Below, piece after piece: positions 36,510 through 45,798 of a stretch of 64,000 nucleotides of DNA. Position numbers and translations under genes: made by a program. Position 1 is the stretch's first letter. Each line of letters starts with the position of its first letter. The notes under the pieces are model-generated. The model saw only the letters and a program-made list of their open reading frames with translations, ran no database searches and was not told the DNA's origin. Origin of the DNA: Streptococcus viridans (GTDB lineage: Bacteria > Bacillota > Bacilli > Lactobacillales > Streptococcaceae); NCBI RefSeq assembly GCF_900636365.1, contig NZ_LR134266.1, forward strand, positions 261,501 to 325,500, given 5' to 3'.

Positions 36510-36686
36510 AAGAGGCTGGGACAAAAGTCCTAGCCTCTCAATTGTCTTTGGTTTGTTGAGCAAGACGCAGTGGTTGAGTGGGCTCTACTGCGCTGATTTC
36601 ATCAGCTTTTACAGCCTTACTCAACTGTGCGGAGGTGGGACGACGAAATCGAACTCTAACGAATTACCGATTTCTGTCCCACTCTC
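36510..36686 (-). repeat. Dispersed structured repeat, copy C (inverted full form)
   Basis: This is the reverse complement of copy B with few changes, beginning gaggctgggac-aaaa-gtcctagcctc and ending in gtcccactctc. Its right end supplies the stop codon of the HAD phosphatase (tga on the minus strand at 36685-36687). It lies between the convergent glmS and HAD genes and can act as a terminator in the minus direction. Confidence 0.85.
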
Positions 36687-37506
36687 ATTTGTTTGATGGC
36701 GATAAGACATACTCTTGGATAGCTTGTGCTACACCGTGTTCTTGGTTGCTGGTAGTGACAACTTGAGCTTCCTTCCGGACAGCTTCAGGAGCATTTCCCA
36801 TGGCAACTCCAAGTCCAGCCAGACGAATCATGGGGAGGTCGTTGAAGTGGTCTCCGATGGTCATGACCTGTTCTAAGGGGACTTGGTAGTAAGAAGCCAG
36901 TTCAAGGACAGCATCTCTTTTTGAGACGGCTTTGGCAGTGACTTCTAGGTAGTTTTCCTTTGAAAGGTAAAAAGCAGTCTGTGGAAATTCTTGCGGATCT
37001 AGCTTTTTATAGAGTTCTTGAATATTCTGAGTCTCTCCTATCAAGAGCAATTTATGTAGATGGAGAGTATCATCAGAGAGGGTCTGAGAAAGTGGTTGTA
37101 TCTGGGGAGTTTCACCCGTAATAGCAGCCTCAACTTGGGTCCACTGGTCCTCTCTGGAGTTGAACCAGACTGCCCCGCTATAACAATTAATTGAAATGCT
37201 GGGGTCTAGTTCGTCCACACGATGGAGGAAGGTGCGGATCTCATATTTGTCCAGACTGTGTTCAAATAGAATCTCTTCTCCCTTGACGATGAGAGCCCCA
37301 TTGTAGCAAGTGATCGGTTCCTGATGGACGCCCAAACTTCTTGCGATAGGAGCAATCCCGATAGGAGAGCGAGCCGATGCCAAGATAAAAGGAATCTTTT
37401 TTTCTTGGAGCTGGGGAATGAGTTTGATAAGGGCGGAATCGACCTGATGTTGCTGGTCCAGAATGGTTCCGTCGATATCACTGACAATTAAACGAATGGA
37501 AGACAT
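36685..37506 (-). CDS. Cof-type HAD-IIB family phosphatase
   Basis: The 273-residue protein has the HAD nucleophile motif DIDGT (about residues 10-14), motif II Ser/Ala in 'ILASARSP', a Lys-bearing motif III and 'IGDHFNDLPMI' (motif IV, about 215-225), with the type IIB cap. Such enzymes dephosphorylate sugar phosphates or nucleotides; the substrate is unknown. The ATG at 37506 follows aaggaggt; an in-frame GTG at 37512 lies in that site. Minus strand promoter with TGGTATACT lies at about 37525-37533. Its last codons merge with repeat copy C. Confidence 0.88.
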   Translation of the reverse strand: MSSIRLIVSDIDGTILDQQHQVDSALIKLIPQLQEKKIPFILASARSPIGIAPIARSLGVHQEPITCYNGALIVKGEEILFEHSLDKYEIRTFLHRVDELDPSISINCYSGAVWFNSREDQWTQVEAAITGETPQIQPLSQTLSDDTLHLHKLLLIGETQNIQELYKKLDPQEFPQTAFYLSKENYLEVTAKAVSKRDAVLELASYYQVPLEQVMTIGDHFNDLPMIRLAGLGVAMGNAPEAVRKEAQVVTTSNQEHGVAQAIQEYVLSPSNK

Positions 37507-37641
37507 AGGCACCTCCTTTTTCTTTAGTATACCATATTTTAGGAGAATGGAAAGGAGAGGTATAGTTGATTCTTATAACGGGGTCAAGTAATTTTCAAAG
37601 TAGGTCCCTTTCTTCAAAAATAAAATAATAGATAAGAATGC

Positions 37642-37678
37642 GCGCAAGGCTTTATTTTCAAGGACTTGCGCTTTTTTT
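37642..37678 (+). terminator. Plus-strand hairpin with T-run in the leader of the UroD-like operon
   Basis: GCGCAAG...CTTGCGC with a 16-base loop is followed by seven T. No plus-strand gene precedes it (the HAD gene is divergent), so it would act on a leader transcript. The rest of 37513-37829 holds the HAD promoter and a motif at 37705-37734; no gene was seen. Confidence 0.65.
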
Positions 37679-37704
37679 GATACCTGCCTCAATAAAGAAA
37701 TTTT

Positions 37705-37734
37705 AAGGCCTTGATAGGGAAAATATATTAGTCA
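37705..37734 (+). promoter_or_regulatory. Motif shared upstream of both UroD-like genes (copy 1)
   Basis: aaggccttgata..., ending aaatatattagtca, is nearly identical to 39062-39091. The distance to the ATG is 96 bases here and 58 at the second copy. It may be an operator or a promoter region (TATATT). No known regulator fits. Confidence 0.5.
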
Positions 37735-37829
37735 GCTACTATTTGAGGTGATATCATGGTTACAAATTTCAGAAAGGAAGCGGTCAGTCAGTCTTCCTTT
37801 TGGAGAAGATATTGAGGAGGTTTCACTGT

Positions 37830-38831
37830 ATGAGTAAAAAAGAGTTGGTGCTTCGTGCCATTCGAGGCGAAGCAGTAGAGCGAATCCCTGTAGGATTTTG
37901 GCTCCATTATGTGACCCAAGAAGAAAAAGAATTGGGGCTAGACAATCCAGCCGTGCTTGAAAAGAGTATCAAAGGACACCAACACTATGTTGAAAAAATA
38001 TCCCCTGATTTTGTCAAGATCATGAGCGATGGCTTCTTCCGCTATCCGAGTGCCCTTTATTCGAGAGAGATCCAATCGATCCAAGAATTAAAGGACATTC
38101 AAGCAATTGGAGAGCATCATCCTTGGATTGAACAGCAGATTAAAGTAGTCAAGGAAATTCGTTCCCATTTCCATGAAGAGATTGCTTCTTTCTACAATAT
38201 CTTCTCGCCCATTTCCTATTTGAAACGCTGGTTCCGTACGGATCAATCCCGTGGAGACCAAGTGATTGCGACCTTTCTCAAGGAAGATCCAGAAACCTTG
38301 GCCCATGTCCTTGACGTGATTGCAGGAGACATCGCCATTCTTAGTCGCCGCTTGATTCAAGAAGCAGGAGTGGAAGGGATTTACTTCTCAACTCAGCAGA
38401 TCCAAGATGAGCGCGTGACAGAGCAAGAATACCGCAAGTTCATTGAGCCAAGCAACATCGCCGTTCTAGAAGCAGCCAATGAAGCTGGAGGCATCAATAT
38501 CCTTCATATCTGTGGTTTTGAAGGGGCCAGCAATGAAGTGGACCTCTTCAAGGATTATCCAGCTCAAGTCATTAACTGGGCGACCTATCATGAAGGTCTG
38601 AGCCTAGCAGCAGGTCGCAAGCTCTTTGGCGATCGTGCTGTCCTAGGTGGCTTTGTCAATGGCAAGAAAGGCTTGCTCTACCAAGGGGAACGAGACGCTA
38701 TCGAGCAAGAAACGCGTCGTTTGGTGGCAGAAGCAGGAAGTCGTGGTTTGATCCTTGGGGCGGATTGTACCGTACCAGACGATTTCCAATTGGAACGTCT
38801 TGATTGGGTGCGTCAGGCGGCCGTCTTGTAA
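37830..38831 (+). CDS. UroD/MtaA-superfamily protein, putative zinc methyltransferase (paralogue 1)
   Basis: The 333-residue protein belongs to the uroporphyrinogen decarboxylase-like superfamily ('RAIRGEAVERIPVGFW', 'DFVKIMSDGFF', 'INWATYHEG'). It has H226-x-C228 ('ILHICG') and C313 ('GADCT'), the His-x-Cys...Cys pattern by which MtaA/MtbA-type methyltransferases hold zinc and activate a thiol. Nothing around it is a heme gene, and streptococci generally lack heme synthesis, so decarboxylase activity is unlikely. The strong gaggagg site sets the start at 37830. It heads a cluster with a paralogue and an amino-acid ABC importer; substrate unknown. Confidence 0.75.
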   Translation: MSKKELVLRAIRGEAVERIPVGFWLHYVTQEEKELGLDNPAVLEKSIKGHQHYVEKISPDFVKIMSDGFFRYPSALYSREIQSIQELKDIQAIGEHHPWIEQQIKVVKEIRSHFHEEIASFYNIFSPISYLKRWFRTDQSRGDQVIATFLKEDPETLAHVLDVIAGDIAILSRRLIQEAGVEGIYFSTQQIQDERVTEQEYRKFIEPSNIAVLEAANEAGGINILHICGFEGASNEVDLFKDYPAQVINWATYHEGLSLAAGRKLFGDRAVLGGFVNGKKGLLYQGERDAIEQETRRLVAEAGSRGLILGADCTVPDDFQLERLDWVRQAAVL

Positions 38832-38848
38832 GAAGAAAGGAGAGGGAG

Positions 38849-39049
38849 ATGAAAAAAATCAATGTCTGGTGTATAGTGCTGGTAGCTTTATTCTTAGTCC
38901 TAGGACTCGCAAAAGTTGTAGCCACTAGCAGTCAAGAGGAAAGCAAAAAGGATCCGGATATGGCAAGGCTGGAGAAAATTCCAGCCCACAGTCTCTCCCT
39001 CATTCGCCCGTCTGATCTAGCGGGTGTCTTGCTCCTAGAAGATCAGTGA
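38849..39049 (+). CDS. Small membrane-anchored protein between the UroD-like genes
   Basis: The 66-residue protein has an N-terminal hydrophobic segment ('VWCIVLVALFLVLGLAKVVA') and a short polar C-terminal part predicted outside the membrane. A clear aaaggaga site precedes the ATG at 38849, 17 bases after the first UroD-like gene. I do not recognise the family. Its position suggests that it belongs to the uptake or processing system of this cluster. Confidence 0.7.
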   Translation: MKKINVWCIVLVALFLVLGLAKVVATSSQEESKKDPDMARLEKIPAHSLSLIRPSDLAGVLLLEDQ

Positions 39050-39061
39050 TAAAAAAAGATG

Positions 39062-39091
39062 AAGGGCTTGATAAAAAATATATATTAGTCA
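39062..39091 (+). promoter_or_regulatory. Motif shared upstream of both UroD-like genes (copy 2)
   Basis: aagggcttgata..., ending atatattagtca, matches the copy at 37705-37734 except for a one-base shift and a few substitutions. It lies 58 bases before the second paralogue. Confidence 0.5.
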
Positions 39092-39148
39092 AATAAAAGT
39101 CCAAGTGTTAAGATAACTAGCAAGAAAAGAACAGAACGAGGTAAGAAC

Positions 39149-40150
39149 ATGTCTACAAAAAGAGAATTAGTCTTAAAAGCTTTTAGAGGGGAAGCGGTTG
39201 ATCGTGTGCCAGTTGGCTTTTGGCATCATTTTACAAGGGAAGATGAATGGTTGAAAGGATTTTCCAATCCAGAGATTATCGAAAAAAACCTCAATGGCCA
39301 TAAAAACTTTCTTCACAAGGTCAAACCAGACTTTGTCAAACTCATGAGTGATGGCTACTTTGCTTATCCAAACCCATCCATTCACAAAGGCCTTGAAAAC
39401 ATCTCAGACTTAGCAGGGATTGAACCCCTTGGAGCCGATCATCCATGGATCACAGAGCAGGTAGAATTGGTCAAAAAAATCCGTGCCGGTTTTGAAGAAG
39501 ACATTGTAGCCATCTACAACATATTTGCTCCAGTGACCTACTTCAAATGGTTGGTCGGAGAAGTGTCAGGTGGAGATGACTTGATTGCAAACTTTATCGA
39601 TCAAGATGCAGCAACTCTTAAAAAAGTATTGGATACTATTGGCCAAGATATCGCAAGTTTGAGCCAACGAATCATCAAAGAAGCTGGAGCAGACGGGATC
39701 TACCTCAGTGTTCAAAGCATCCAAGATGCGCGTGTCAGTCAGGAAGTTTACAAACAAGTCATCGCGCCGAGTGAACTCCATGTCTTAGAGACAGCTAAGG
39801 AAGCCGGTGGGGTAAATATCCTTCATATCTGTGGCTACGAAGGAGCTCGCAATGATATCCATCTCTTCACAGATTACCCAGCCCCAGTCATTAACTGGGC
39901 AGTCGGACCAGAAGGAATCAGTCTGGCAGAAGGACGCGAAATCTTCGGTGGACGTACGGTTCTTGGTGGGTTTGAAAATGGCAAAAATGGTCTTCTCTAC
40001 ACAGGAGACAAGGCTGCTATCCAAGCAGAAACCAAACGCATCATCGCAGAGACAGGAACTACAGGCTTGGTCATCGGTGCGGATTGTACCATTCCAAGTG
40101 ACATTGATGAAGAACGAATCGAATGGGTTCGTGAAGCTGCAGCAGAATAA
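39149..40150 (+). CDS. UroD/MtaA-superfamily protein, putative zinc methyltransferase (paralogue 2)
   Basis: This 333-residue protein aligns with paralogue 1 without gaps and keeps H226, C228 ('ILHICGYEG') and C313 ('GADCTIPSD') at identical positions, so both would be zinc thiol-methyltransferase-like enzymes. The paralogue probably arose by local duplication together with its upstream motif, or was retained for a second substrate. It is followed within 27 bases by the substrate-binding protein of an amino-acid importer. An acgaggtaag site precedes the ATG. Confidence 0.75.
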   Translation: MSTKRELVLKAFRGEAVDRVPVGFWHHFTREDEWLKGFSNPEIIEKNLNGHKNFLHKVKPDFVKLMSDGYFAYPNPSIHKGLENISDLAGIEPLGADHPWITEQVELVKKIRAGFEEDIVAIYNIFAPVTYFKWLVGEVSGGDDLIANFIDQDAATLKKVLDTIGQDIASLSQRIIKEAGADGIYLSVQSIQDARVSQEVYKQVIAPSELHVLETAKEAGGVNILHICGYEGARNDIHLFTDYPAPVINWAVGPEGISLAEGREIFGGRTVLGGFENGKNGLLYTGDKAAIQAETKRIIAETGTTGLVIGADCTIPSDIDEERIEWVREAAAE

Positions 40151-40177
40151 GGAAAATAGAAAGAGAGAAAAGAGAGT

Positions 40178-41056
40178 ATGAGTAAAAAAACATGGATTAT
40201 CGGTGGGGTAGCTGTTCTTGCCCTTGCAGGCGCAACGATTATTGGTCGAAGCCTGAATCACGCAAATGACAGCAAAGAATCAACAGGATCTAATAAAGTA
40301 ACAACTTTGAAAGTGGCCCACACTCAAAACTATGTACCTTACGATTTTGTCGATGAAAAAGGAGAATCAGATGGTTATGAAGTAGCCGTGCTCAAAGCCA
40401 TTGACGAAAAACTTCCAGACTACAAGTTTGAGTATACTGGAACGAGTGACGACGACCTCTTGATCGGTCTAGAATCTGGTAAGTATGATATCGGAACCAA
40501 AGGAGCTTGGTATACCGAAGAACGCGCCAAGAAATTTATCATACCAAAAGAACCAATCGGAGCAAGTATCATCGGATTTACCGTACGAAAAGAAGATGCG
40601 GATAAATACAAGAACATTGATGACTTTGCTAAAGAAAAAGGAAAATTGGTTCCAATTTCACCACAAAATGCGCAATGGAATGTTATTAAAGAATACAATG
40701 ACAAGCATAAGGACCAACAAATCGAATTAACAGCTGCCGAATCGTTCAAAGTCGCAGATGCTTATGCTTGGGTACTTGAAAGTCGTTACGATGCCTTCTT
40801 TGACATCAAACTTTCCTTTGAAAAAGCTGTCACAGATAAAGATGGTTCTTACCACCAATATGCAGACAAACTTAGCTGGTTTGCCTACAAAGGAATTCCA
40901 ACTTACCCATTGATTCATAAGGATAAGAAAAACGAAAAATTTGCGGAAGCTTACAGCAAGGCCATCAAAGAATTGGAAGAAGATGGAACGCTTGCCAAAC
41001 TATCCGAAAAATATTTCGGTGAAGATGTCTTCAGTTATGTAGATAAAGAAAAATAA
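40178..41056 (+). CDS. Polar amino-acid-type ABC transporter substrate-binding protein
   Basis: The 292-residue protein has an N-terminal hydrophobic anchor (about residues 5-23) with no lipobox Cys, then the family 3 solute-binding fold ('VAHTQNYVPYDFVDEKGES', 'GYEVAVLKAIDEKLP', 'DIGTKGAWYTEERAKKF'). It should present an amino acid or related small molecule to the two permeases encoded next. Given its neighbours the ligand may be a methylated sulfur or nitrogen compound, which is inference only. Confidence 0.88.
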   Translation: MSKKTWIIGGVAVLALAGATIIGRSLNHANDSKESTGSNKVTTLKVAHTQNYVPYDFVDEKGESDGYEVAVLKAIDEKLPDYKFEYTGTSDDDLLIGLESGKYDIGTKGAWYTEERAKKFIIPKEPIGASIIGFTVRKEDADKYKNIDDFAKEKGKLVPISPQNAQWNVIKEYNDKHKDQQIELTAAESFKVADAYAWVLESRYDAFFDIKLSFEKAVTDKDGSYHQYADKLSWFAYKGIPTYPLIHKDKKNEKFAEAYSKAIKELEEDGTLAKLSEKYFGEDVFSYVDKEK

Positions 41057-41121
41057 GATGAAACTGGGTGCGTATAGCCCCAGCTTCCTTATTTCTATAC
41101 GGATACAGAAAGGAAAAAAAC

Positions 41122-41814
41122 ATGGTCTCATACGACATTTCCAAGGTCTGGTTATTTCTTCCAACCTTGGTCCAAGCCCTGCCAGCGACCCTAGCTTTGA
41201 TGGTGTTAACGACGCTTCTCGGTTCGGCATTTGGCTTGGTTTTGACCTGGGCACAAGTATCAGAAGATAAGGTAGGAGCAGGTCTGGCAAAAGGCTACGT
41301 CTTTACTTTGCGTTGTACCCCTCCGATTGTCTTGCTATTTTTGGTCTTTTATGGACTGCCACAATTTTTGAACTGGTGGTTGGGCATTGACATTGATCAC
41401 TGGTCCAAGTTTGTTTTTGTCCTTGTGGCCATGTTTCTTCTCTTTGCGGCGATGATTTCTGAGGTCTTTAAGGCAGCCTATTTGGCTATTCCAAAAGGTC
41501 AGATGGAAGCGGGTTTGAGTATTGGCTTGACGCCAGCTCAAACCATTTGGCGCATTGTCCTTCCCCAAGCCTTTCGCGTGGCTCTTCCCAATATGACGAC
41601 TGCCATCTTGAACCTCATGCGCGATGCCGCTTTGGCTTATACCATTGGCTTTATCGATATCATGGGAGCAGGAAACAACTTGATCAGTCGCAATCTTGGG
41701 AATTATTCCCTCGAGACGTATACAGCCGTAGCAGTGATTTACTGGGCAATTGCACTTGTGATCTCCTTCTCCGCTCAACTCCTTGAGAAACGACTCAGTG
41801 TAACAGAAAGGTAG
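41122..41814 (+). CDS. Amino-acid ABC transporter permease 1
   Basis: A 230-residue polytopic protein of the His/Glu/Gln/Arg permease family, with the EAA-type loop 'EAGLSIGLTPAQTIWRIVLP' (about 133-152) that docks the ATPase. It starts at 41122 after aaagga; the longer in-frame start lacks a site. It forms a heterodimer with permease 2, whose gene starts 3 bases after its stop. Confidence 0.9.
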   Translation: MVSYDISKVWLFLPTLVQALPATLALMVLTTLLGSAFGLVLTWAQVSEDKVGAGLAKGYVFTLRCTPPIVLLFLVFYGLPQFLNWWLGIDIDHWSKFVFVLVAMFLLFAAMISEVFKAAYLAIPKGQMEAGLSIGLTPAQTIWRIVLPQAFRVALPNMTTAILNLMRDAALAYTIGFIDIMGAGNNLISRNLGNYSLETYTAVAVIYWAIALVISFSAQLLEKRLSVTER

Positions 41815-41817
41815 CTT

Positions 41818-42504
41818 ATGGATTTCAATTTTATTAGTAAAACGTTTCTAGCCACCTTGGGTGGTGTTCCAGTGACCCTTCTGATCATGGTCGTGTCGAT
41901 TCTCTTGAGTTTTTTTCCAGCCCTCTTTTTGGCGCTCGGTCAGATCTATAAGGTCAAAGGGGTTCGCAGTTTCTCAGTGGTTTACTTGGCTTTTATTCGC
42001 GCGACGCCTCCGATTCTCTTGATTCTCTTCTTTTATAGTCTCTTTCCCAGCCTCTTAAATAGCTTTTTTAAGAGCATGGGCAGTCACTTTAATGTCTTTG
42101 AGATCAATCCCATTTACTATGCCTTTATCATCTTTAGCTTGATGACAACAGGAAGTCTAGCTGAAATTCTACGGTCAGCCATTCTGACGGTGGATAAGGG
42201 CCAGTTAGAAGCAGCGCAAGCCATCGGTTTGACCAATCGCCAAGCCTATATCCGAATTGTTTTTCCACAAGCCCTGCGTGCAGCCCTGCCCAATCTGTGT
42301 AACCTGGTCATCAACTTGGTCAAAGGCACCTCCCTTGTCTTTGTCATGACCATCAAGGATATCACTGCCATTGCCAAGGTAGAGGCCTCTTATGGCTATC
42401 AATATTTTGAATCCTATCTCGTGATTTTTATTCTTTATATTGTCATTTGTGGGGTGATTCAGTGGGGCTTCAATCGCTTGGAAAAACGCCTGACACTCGC
42501 ATAG
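41818..42504 (+). CDS. Amino-acid ABC transporter permease 2
   Basis: The 228-residue permease shows the same EAA loop ('[20 protein letters not shown]', about 124-143) and about five hydrophobic segments. The gene lies tightly between permease 1 and the ATPase, so the transporter is ABC-complete: binding protein, two permeases and ATPase in one run. Confidence 0.9.
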   Translation: MDFNFISKTFLATLGGVPVTLLIMVVSILLSFFPALFLALGQIYKVKGVRSFSVVYLAFIRATPPILLILFFYSLFPSLLNSFFKSMGSHFNVFEINPIYYAFIIFSLMTTGSLAEILRSAILTVDKGQLEAAQAIGLTNRQAYIRIVFPQALRAALPNLCNLVINLVKGTSLVFVMTIKDITAIAKVEASYGYQYFESYLVIFILYIVICGVIQWGFNRLEKRLTLA

Positions 42505-42523
42505 AAGAAGGAGAAATGAAAAG

Positions 42524-43288
42524 ATGTTAGAAGTAGAACACGTATCGAAAAAATTTAAGGACCACCAAGTCCTGGTAGATGTCAATCTCAAGGTCAACCA
42601 AGGGGATGTCGTGGTTATTTTAGGTCCATCTGGATCAGGAAAAACTACCTTCCTACGCTGCCTCAACCACTTGGAAAAGGCAGACACAGGCCGCCTAACT
42701 CTAGGTGGAAAAGAGTATGACCTTGCAAAACTCAGCAAAAAGGAAATTTTAGAAATCCGCCAAAAGACAGCCTTTGTCTTCCAGCACTACAATCTCTTTG
42801 CCAACAAAACAGCCCTTGAAAATATCTTGGAAGGCCTGATTGTAGCCCGCAAGATTCCAAAAGAAGAAGCCATCCAACGGGCAGAATCAGCCCTTGAAAA
42901 AGTCGGTCTCCTCGCTTATAAGGATTACTATCCTGCTCAACTATCAGGTGGCCAGCAGCAGCGGATCGGAATCGCACGTGCCATCGCAGTAAAACCAGAC
43001 GTGATCTTGCTGGATGAGCCGACCTCAGCGCTGGACCCAGAGTTGGTCGGGGATGTACTAGCTGTTATGAAGCAACTAGCCCAAGAAGGAGTGACCATGG
43101 TTGTCGTAACCCATGAGATGAGCTTTGCGCGTGATGTGGCCAATCATGTCATCTTTATGGATGGTGGACACATCATCGAAGAAAACGAACCCCATGAATT
43201 CTTCAACAGTCCAAAAGAAGAACGAACCAAACAATTCCTTTCACGGATTCTATCCGATGCCACCTACAGCGTCGAATACATGATTTGA
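42524..43288 (+). CDS. Amino-acid ABC transporter ATP-binding protein
   Basis: The 254-residue ATPase has Walker A 'GPSGSGKTT' (about 34-42), signature 'LSGGQQQRI' (about 142-150), Walker B '[13 protein letters not shown]' and switch His in 'VTHEMSF', typical of GlnQ/HisP-type importers. It ends the seven-gene UroD-like/importer run, which a strong terminator closes. Confidence 0.93.
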   Translation: MLEVEHVSKKFKDHQVLVDVNLKVNQGDVVVILGPSGSGKTTFLRCLNHLEKADTGRLTLGGKEYDLAKLSKKEILEIRQKTAFVFQHYNLFANKTALENILEGLIVARKIPKEEAIQRAESALEKVGLLAYKDYYPAQLSGGQQQRIGIARAIAVKPDVILLDEPTSALDPELVGDVLAVMKQLAQEGVTMVVVTHEMSFARDVANHVIFMDGGHIIEENEPHEFFNSPKEERTKQFLSRILSDATYSVEYMI

Positions 43289-43295
43289 TAAGAGG

Positions 43296-43322
43296 CACAC
43301 CCTGGTAAGGGTGTGTTTTTTT
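43296..43322 (+). terminator. Intrinsic terminator after the ABC importer cluster
   Basis: CACACCC-tggtaa-GGGTGTG followed by seven T. Confidence 0.9.
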
Positions 43323-43370
43323 GATTCGGAAAATTTTTTTAAAAAATGCAAAAAAATTATGTAAAAAGTG

Positions 43371-43399
43371 TTGACAAAAAAATCAGTCTGAGTTATAAT
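43371..43399 (+). promoter_or_regulatory. Strong promoter of clpL
   Basis: TTGACA (43371-43376) and TATAAT (43394-43399) are 17 bases apart. I see no clear CtsR (GGTCAAANANRGTCAAA) box beside it. The leader of about 240 bases up to clpL carries four copies of TTATGTAAA (one of them upstream of the promoter). Confidence 0.85.
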
Positions 43400-43472
43400 A
43401 ATTTATGTAAACAAAAAGAGGTTGGAAAATCTCAAGAGTTTACAAGATCAATAGTGGAAAGGAGATGGTAAT

Positions 43473-43529
43473 ATGCTATTTCCAAAATATAGAAAACTAA
43501 TTGATAAAAGAAGGAATATAAGATCTTAG
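43473..43529 (+). CDS. 18-codon leader peptide upstream of clpL
   Basis: The frame MLFPKYRKLIDKRRNIRS-stop is preceded by aaaggagatgg at ideal spacing and overlaps the hairpin TAGCC-cttga-GGCTA at its stop. It is basic and has no hydrophobic core, so it is more likely a regulatory leader than a secreted peptide. Expression is not proven. Confidence 0.5.
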   Translation: MLFPKYRKLIDKRRNIRS

Positions 43530-43645
43530 CCCTTGAGGCTATTCATTTAAAAGAAAAAATAAAATTATGTAAACAAATATTAAGTAGCCAATTCGGCTGC
43601 TCATTTCAAGAATGATTTAAAATTATGTAAAACGAGGTAACAACT

Positions 43646-45751
43646 ATGAACAACAACTTTAACAATATGGATGATCTTTTCAATCAACTAATGGGAAACA
43701 TGGGTGGTTTTCGTTCTGAAAGCCGTCGCTACATGATTAATGGTCGTGAAGTGACACCGGAAGAATTCGCCATTTACCGCCAAACGGGTCAACTTCCAAA
43801 TGAAGGAAGTGAGCAAGTGCAACAGCAACAAGGCAAAGGGATGAAACAAGATGGAATCCTTGCAAAACTGGGCCGTAACTTGACCGAAGAAGCCCGTGAA
43901 GGAAAATTGGATCCGGTCATCGGACGCAACAAAGAAATTCAAGAAACGGCTGAAATCCTGTCTCGTCGTACCAAGAACAACCCTGTCCTTGTAGGGGATG
44001 CAGGTGTTGGTAAGACAGCTGTTGTAGAAGGATTGGCTCAAGCTATCGTGAACGGTGATGTTCCAGCAGCCATCAAGAACAAAGAAATCATCTCGATTGA
44101 TATTTCTGGTCTAGAAGCTGGTACGCAATACCGTGGTAGCTTTGAAGAAAATATCCAAAATATGATCCAAGAAGTCAAAGCCATGGGCAATGTCATCCTC
44201 TTCTTTGACGAAATCCACCAAATTCTTGGTGCGGGCAGCACAGGGGATGGTCAAGGATCAAAAGGTCTTGCGGATATCTTGAAACCAGCTCTTTCTCGTG
44301 GGGAATTGACAGTCATTGGTGCAACTACTCAAGATGAATACCGTAACACCATCTTGAAGAATGCGGCCCTTGCTCGTCGTTTCAACGAAGTCAAGGTTAA
44401 TGCTCCATCAGCTGAAGATACTTTCAAGATTCTCCAAGGGATCCGTGATCTTTACGAAAAACACCACAATGTTGTTTTGCCAGATGAAGTCTTGAAAGCA
44501 GCAGTTGATTATTCTGTTCAATACATTCCACAACGTAGCTTGCCTGATAAGGCGATTGACTTGGTCGATGTGACAGCTGCTCACTTGGCAGCTCAACACC
44601 CTGTAACAGATGTACATGCGGTTGAGCACGAAATTCAAGCGGAAAAAACTAAACAAGAAGAAGCTGCGGCTAAAGAAGATTACGAAGCAGCTCTAAATGC
44701 AAAAGTCCGTATCGAAGAGCTTGAAAAGCAAATTGCTAACCATACAGAAGATCACAAGGTGACTGCAACTGTCAATGACGTAGCTGAGTCTGTCGAACGA
44801 ATGACTGGAATCCCAGTATCACAAATGGGGGCTACGGACATCGAACGTTTGAAAGATATGGGTCACCGTTTGCAAACGAAAGTTATCGGTCAAGACAAAG
44901 CCGTTGAAGCTGTTTCAAAAGCGATCCGTCGGAACCGTGCAGGGTTTGATGAAGGTAACCGTCCAATCGGTAGCTTCCTCTTCGTCGGACCTACTGGTGT
45001 TGGTAAAACAGAGTTGGCTAAACAATTAGCCCTTGATATGTTCGGTACTAAAGATGCCATCATCCGTTTGGACATGTCAGAATATAGCGACCGTACAGCC
45101 GTATCTAAATTGATCGGTACAACTGCAGGTTATGTAGGTTACGATGACAACAACAATACATTAACTGAACGCGTCCGTCGTAATCCATATTCAATCGTCC
45201 TTCTTGATGAGATTGAAAAAGCGGATCCTCAAGTGATCACCCTTCTTCTTCAAGTCTTGGATGATGGTCGTTTGACAGACGGTCAAGGGAACACGGTCAA
45301 CTTCAAGAATACAGTGATTATCGCCACTTCAAACGCTGGCTTTGGTTACGAAGCGAACTTGACAGAAGATGCGGACAAGCCAGAACTCATGGATCGTTTG
45401 AAACCATTCTTCCGTCCAGAATTCTTGAACCGCTTTAATGCAGTGATCGAATTCTCACACTTGAGCAAGGAAGACCTTTCTAAGATTGTTGACTTGATGT
45501 TAGTAGAAGTGAACAAAACTCTTGCTAAGAAAGACATCGACTTGACAGTGAGCGATGCTGCCAAAGAATACATGACTGAAGAAGGATATGATGAAGTTAT
45601 GGGTGTTCGTCCACTCCGTCGTGTGGTTGAACAACAAATCCGAGATAAAGTGACAGACTTCCACTTGGATAATCTTGATGCTAAACACTTGCTAGCAGAT
45701 ATGGAAGATGGAGAATTGGTTATTAAAGAGAGTGGAAACTCAGAAGAATAA
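43646..45751 (+). CDS. clpL: ATP-dependent Clp chaperone/unfoldase ClpL
   Basis: The 701-residue protein has the ClpL-type N-terminus (Asn/Met/Gln-rich, '[20 protein letters not shown]', then '[14 protein letters not shown]'), two AAA+ domains with Walker A motifs 'GDAGVGKT' (about 113-120) and 'GPTGVGKT' (about 448-455), a UVR-like middle helix ('[20 protein letters not shown]'), and a C-terminal D2-small domain. There is no P-loop for ClpP (no IGF-type tripeptide seen), consistent with a chaperone that works without the protease. It protects proteins during heat and penicillin stress in relatives. A structured leader with four TTATGTAAA motifs precedes it. Confidence 0.96.
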   Translation: MNNNFNNMDDLFNQLMGNMGGFRSESRRYMINGREVTPEEFAIYRQTGQLPNEGSEQVQQQQGKGMKQDGILAKLGRNLTEEAREGKLDPVIGRNKEIQETAEILSRRTKNNPVLVGDAGVGKTAVVEGLAQAIVNGDVPAAIKNKEIISIDISGLEAGTQYRGSFEENIQNMIQEVKAMGNVILFFDEIHQILGAGSTGDGQGSKGLADILKPALSRGELTVIGATTQDEYRNTILKNAALARRFNEVKVNAPSAEDTFKILQGIRDLYEKHHNVVLPDEVLKAAVDYSVQYIPQRSLPDKAIDLVDVTAAHLAAQHPVTDVHAVEHEIQAEKTKQEEAAAKEDYEAALNAKVRIEELEKQIANHTEDHKVTATVNDVAESVERMTGIPVSQMGATDIERLKDMGHRLQTKVIGQDKAVEAVSKAIRRNRAGFDEGNRPIGSFLFVGPTGVGKTELAKQLALDMFGTKDAIIRLDMSEYSDRTAVSKLIGTTAGYVGYDDNNNTLTERVRRNPYSIVLLDEIEKADPQVITLLLQVLDDGRLTDGQGNTVNFKNTVIIATSNAGFGYEANLTEDADKPELMDRLKPFFRPEFLNRFNAVIEFSHLSKEDLSKIVDLMLVEVNKTLAKKDIDLTVSDAAKEYMTEEGYDEVMGVRPLRRVVEQQIRDKVTDFHLDNLDAKHLLADMEDGELVIKESGNSEE

Positions 45752-45798
45752 CTAGGGCATCTAGCACCATAAACGAGAGAAAATCAGTCTGAAAAAGG

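Noticed and set aside
37830..40150. Heme-pathway uroporphyrinogen decarboxylase (hemE)
   Set aside because: No other heme gene is near, there are two paralogues, and the His-x-Cys...Cys zinc pattern favours the methyltransferase branch.
43360..43400. CtsR operator at the clpL promoter
   Set aside because: TTGACAAAAAAATCAGTC has only a weak likeness to the GGTCAAA tandem; not enough to call.
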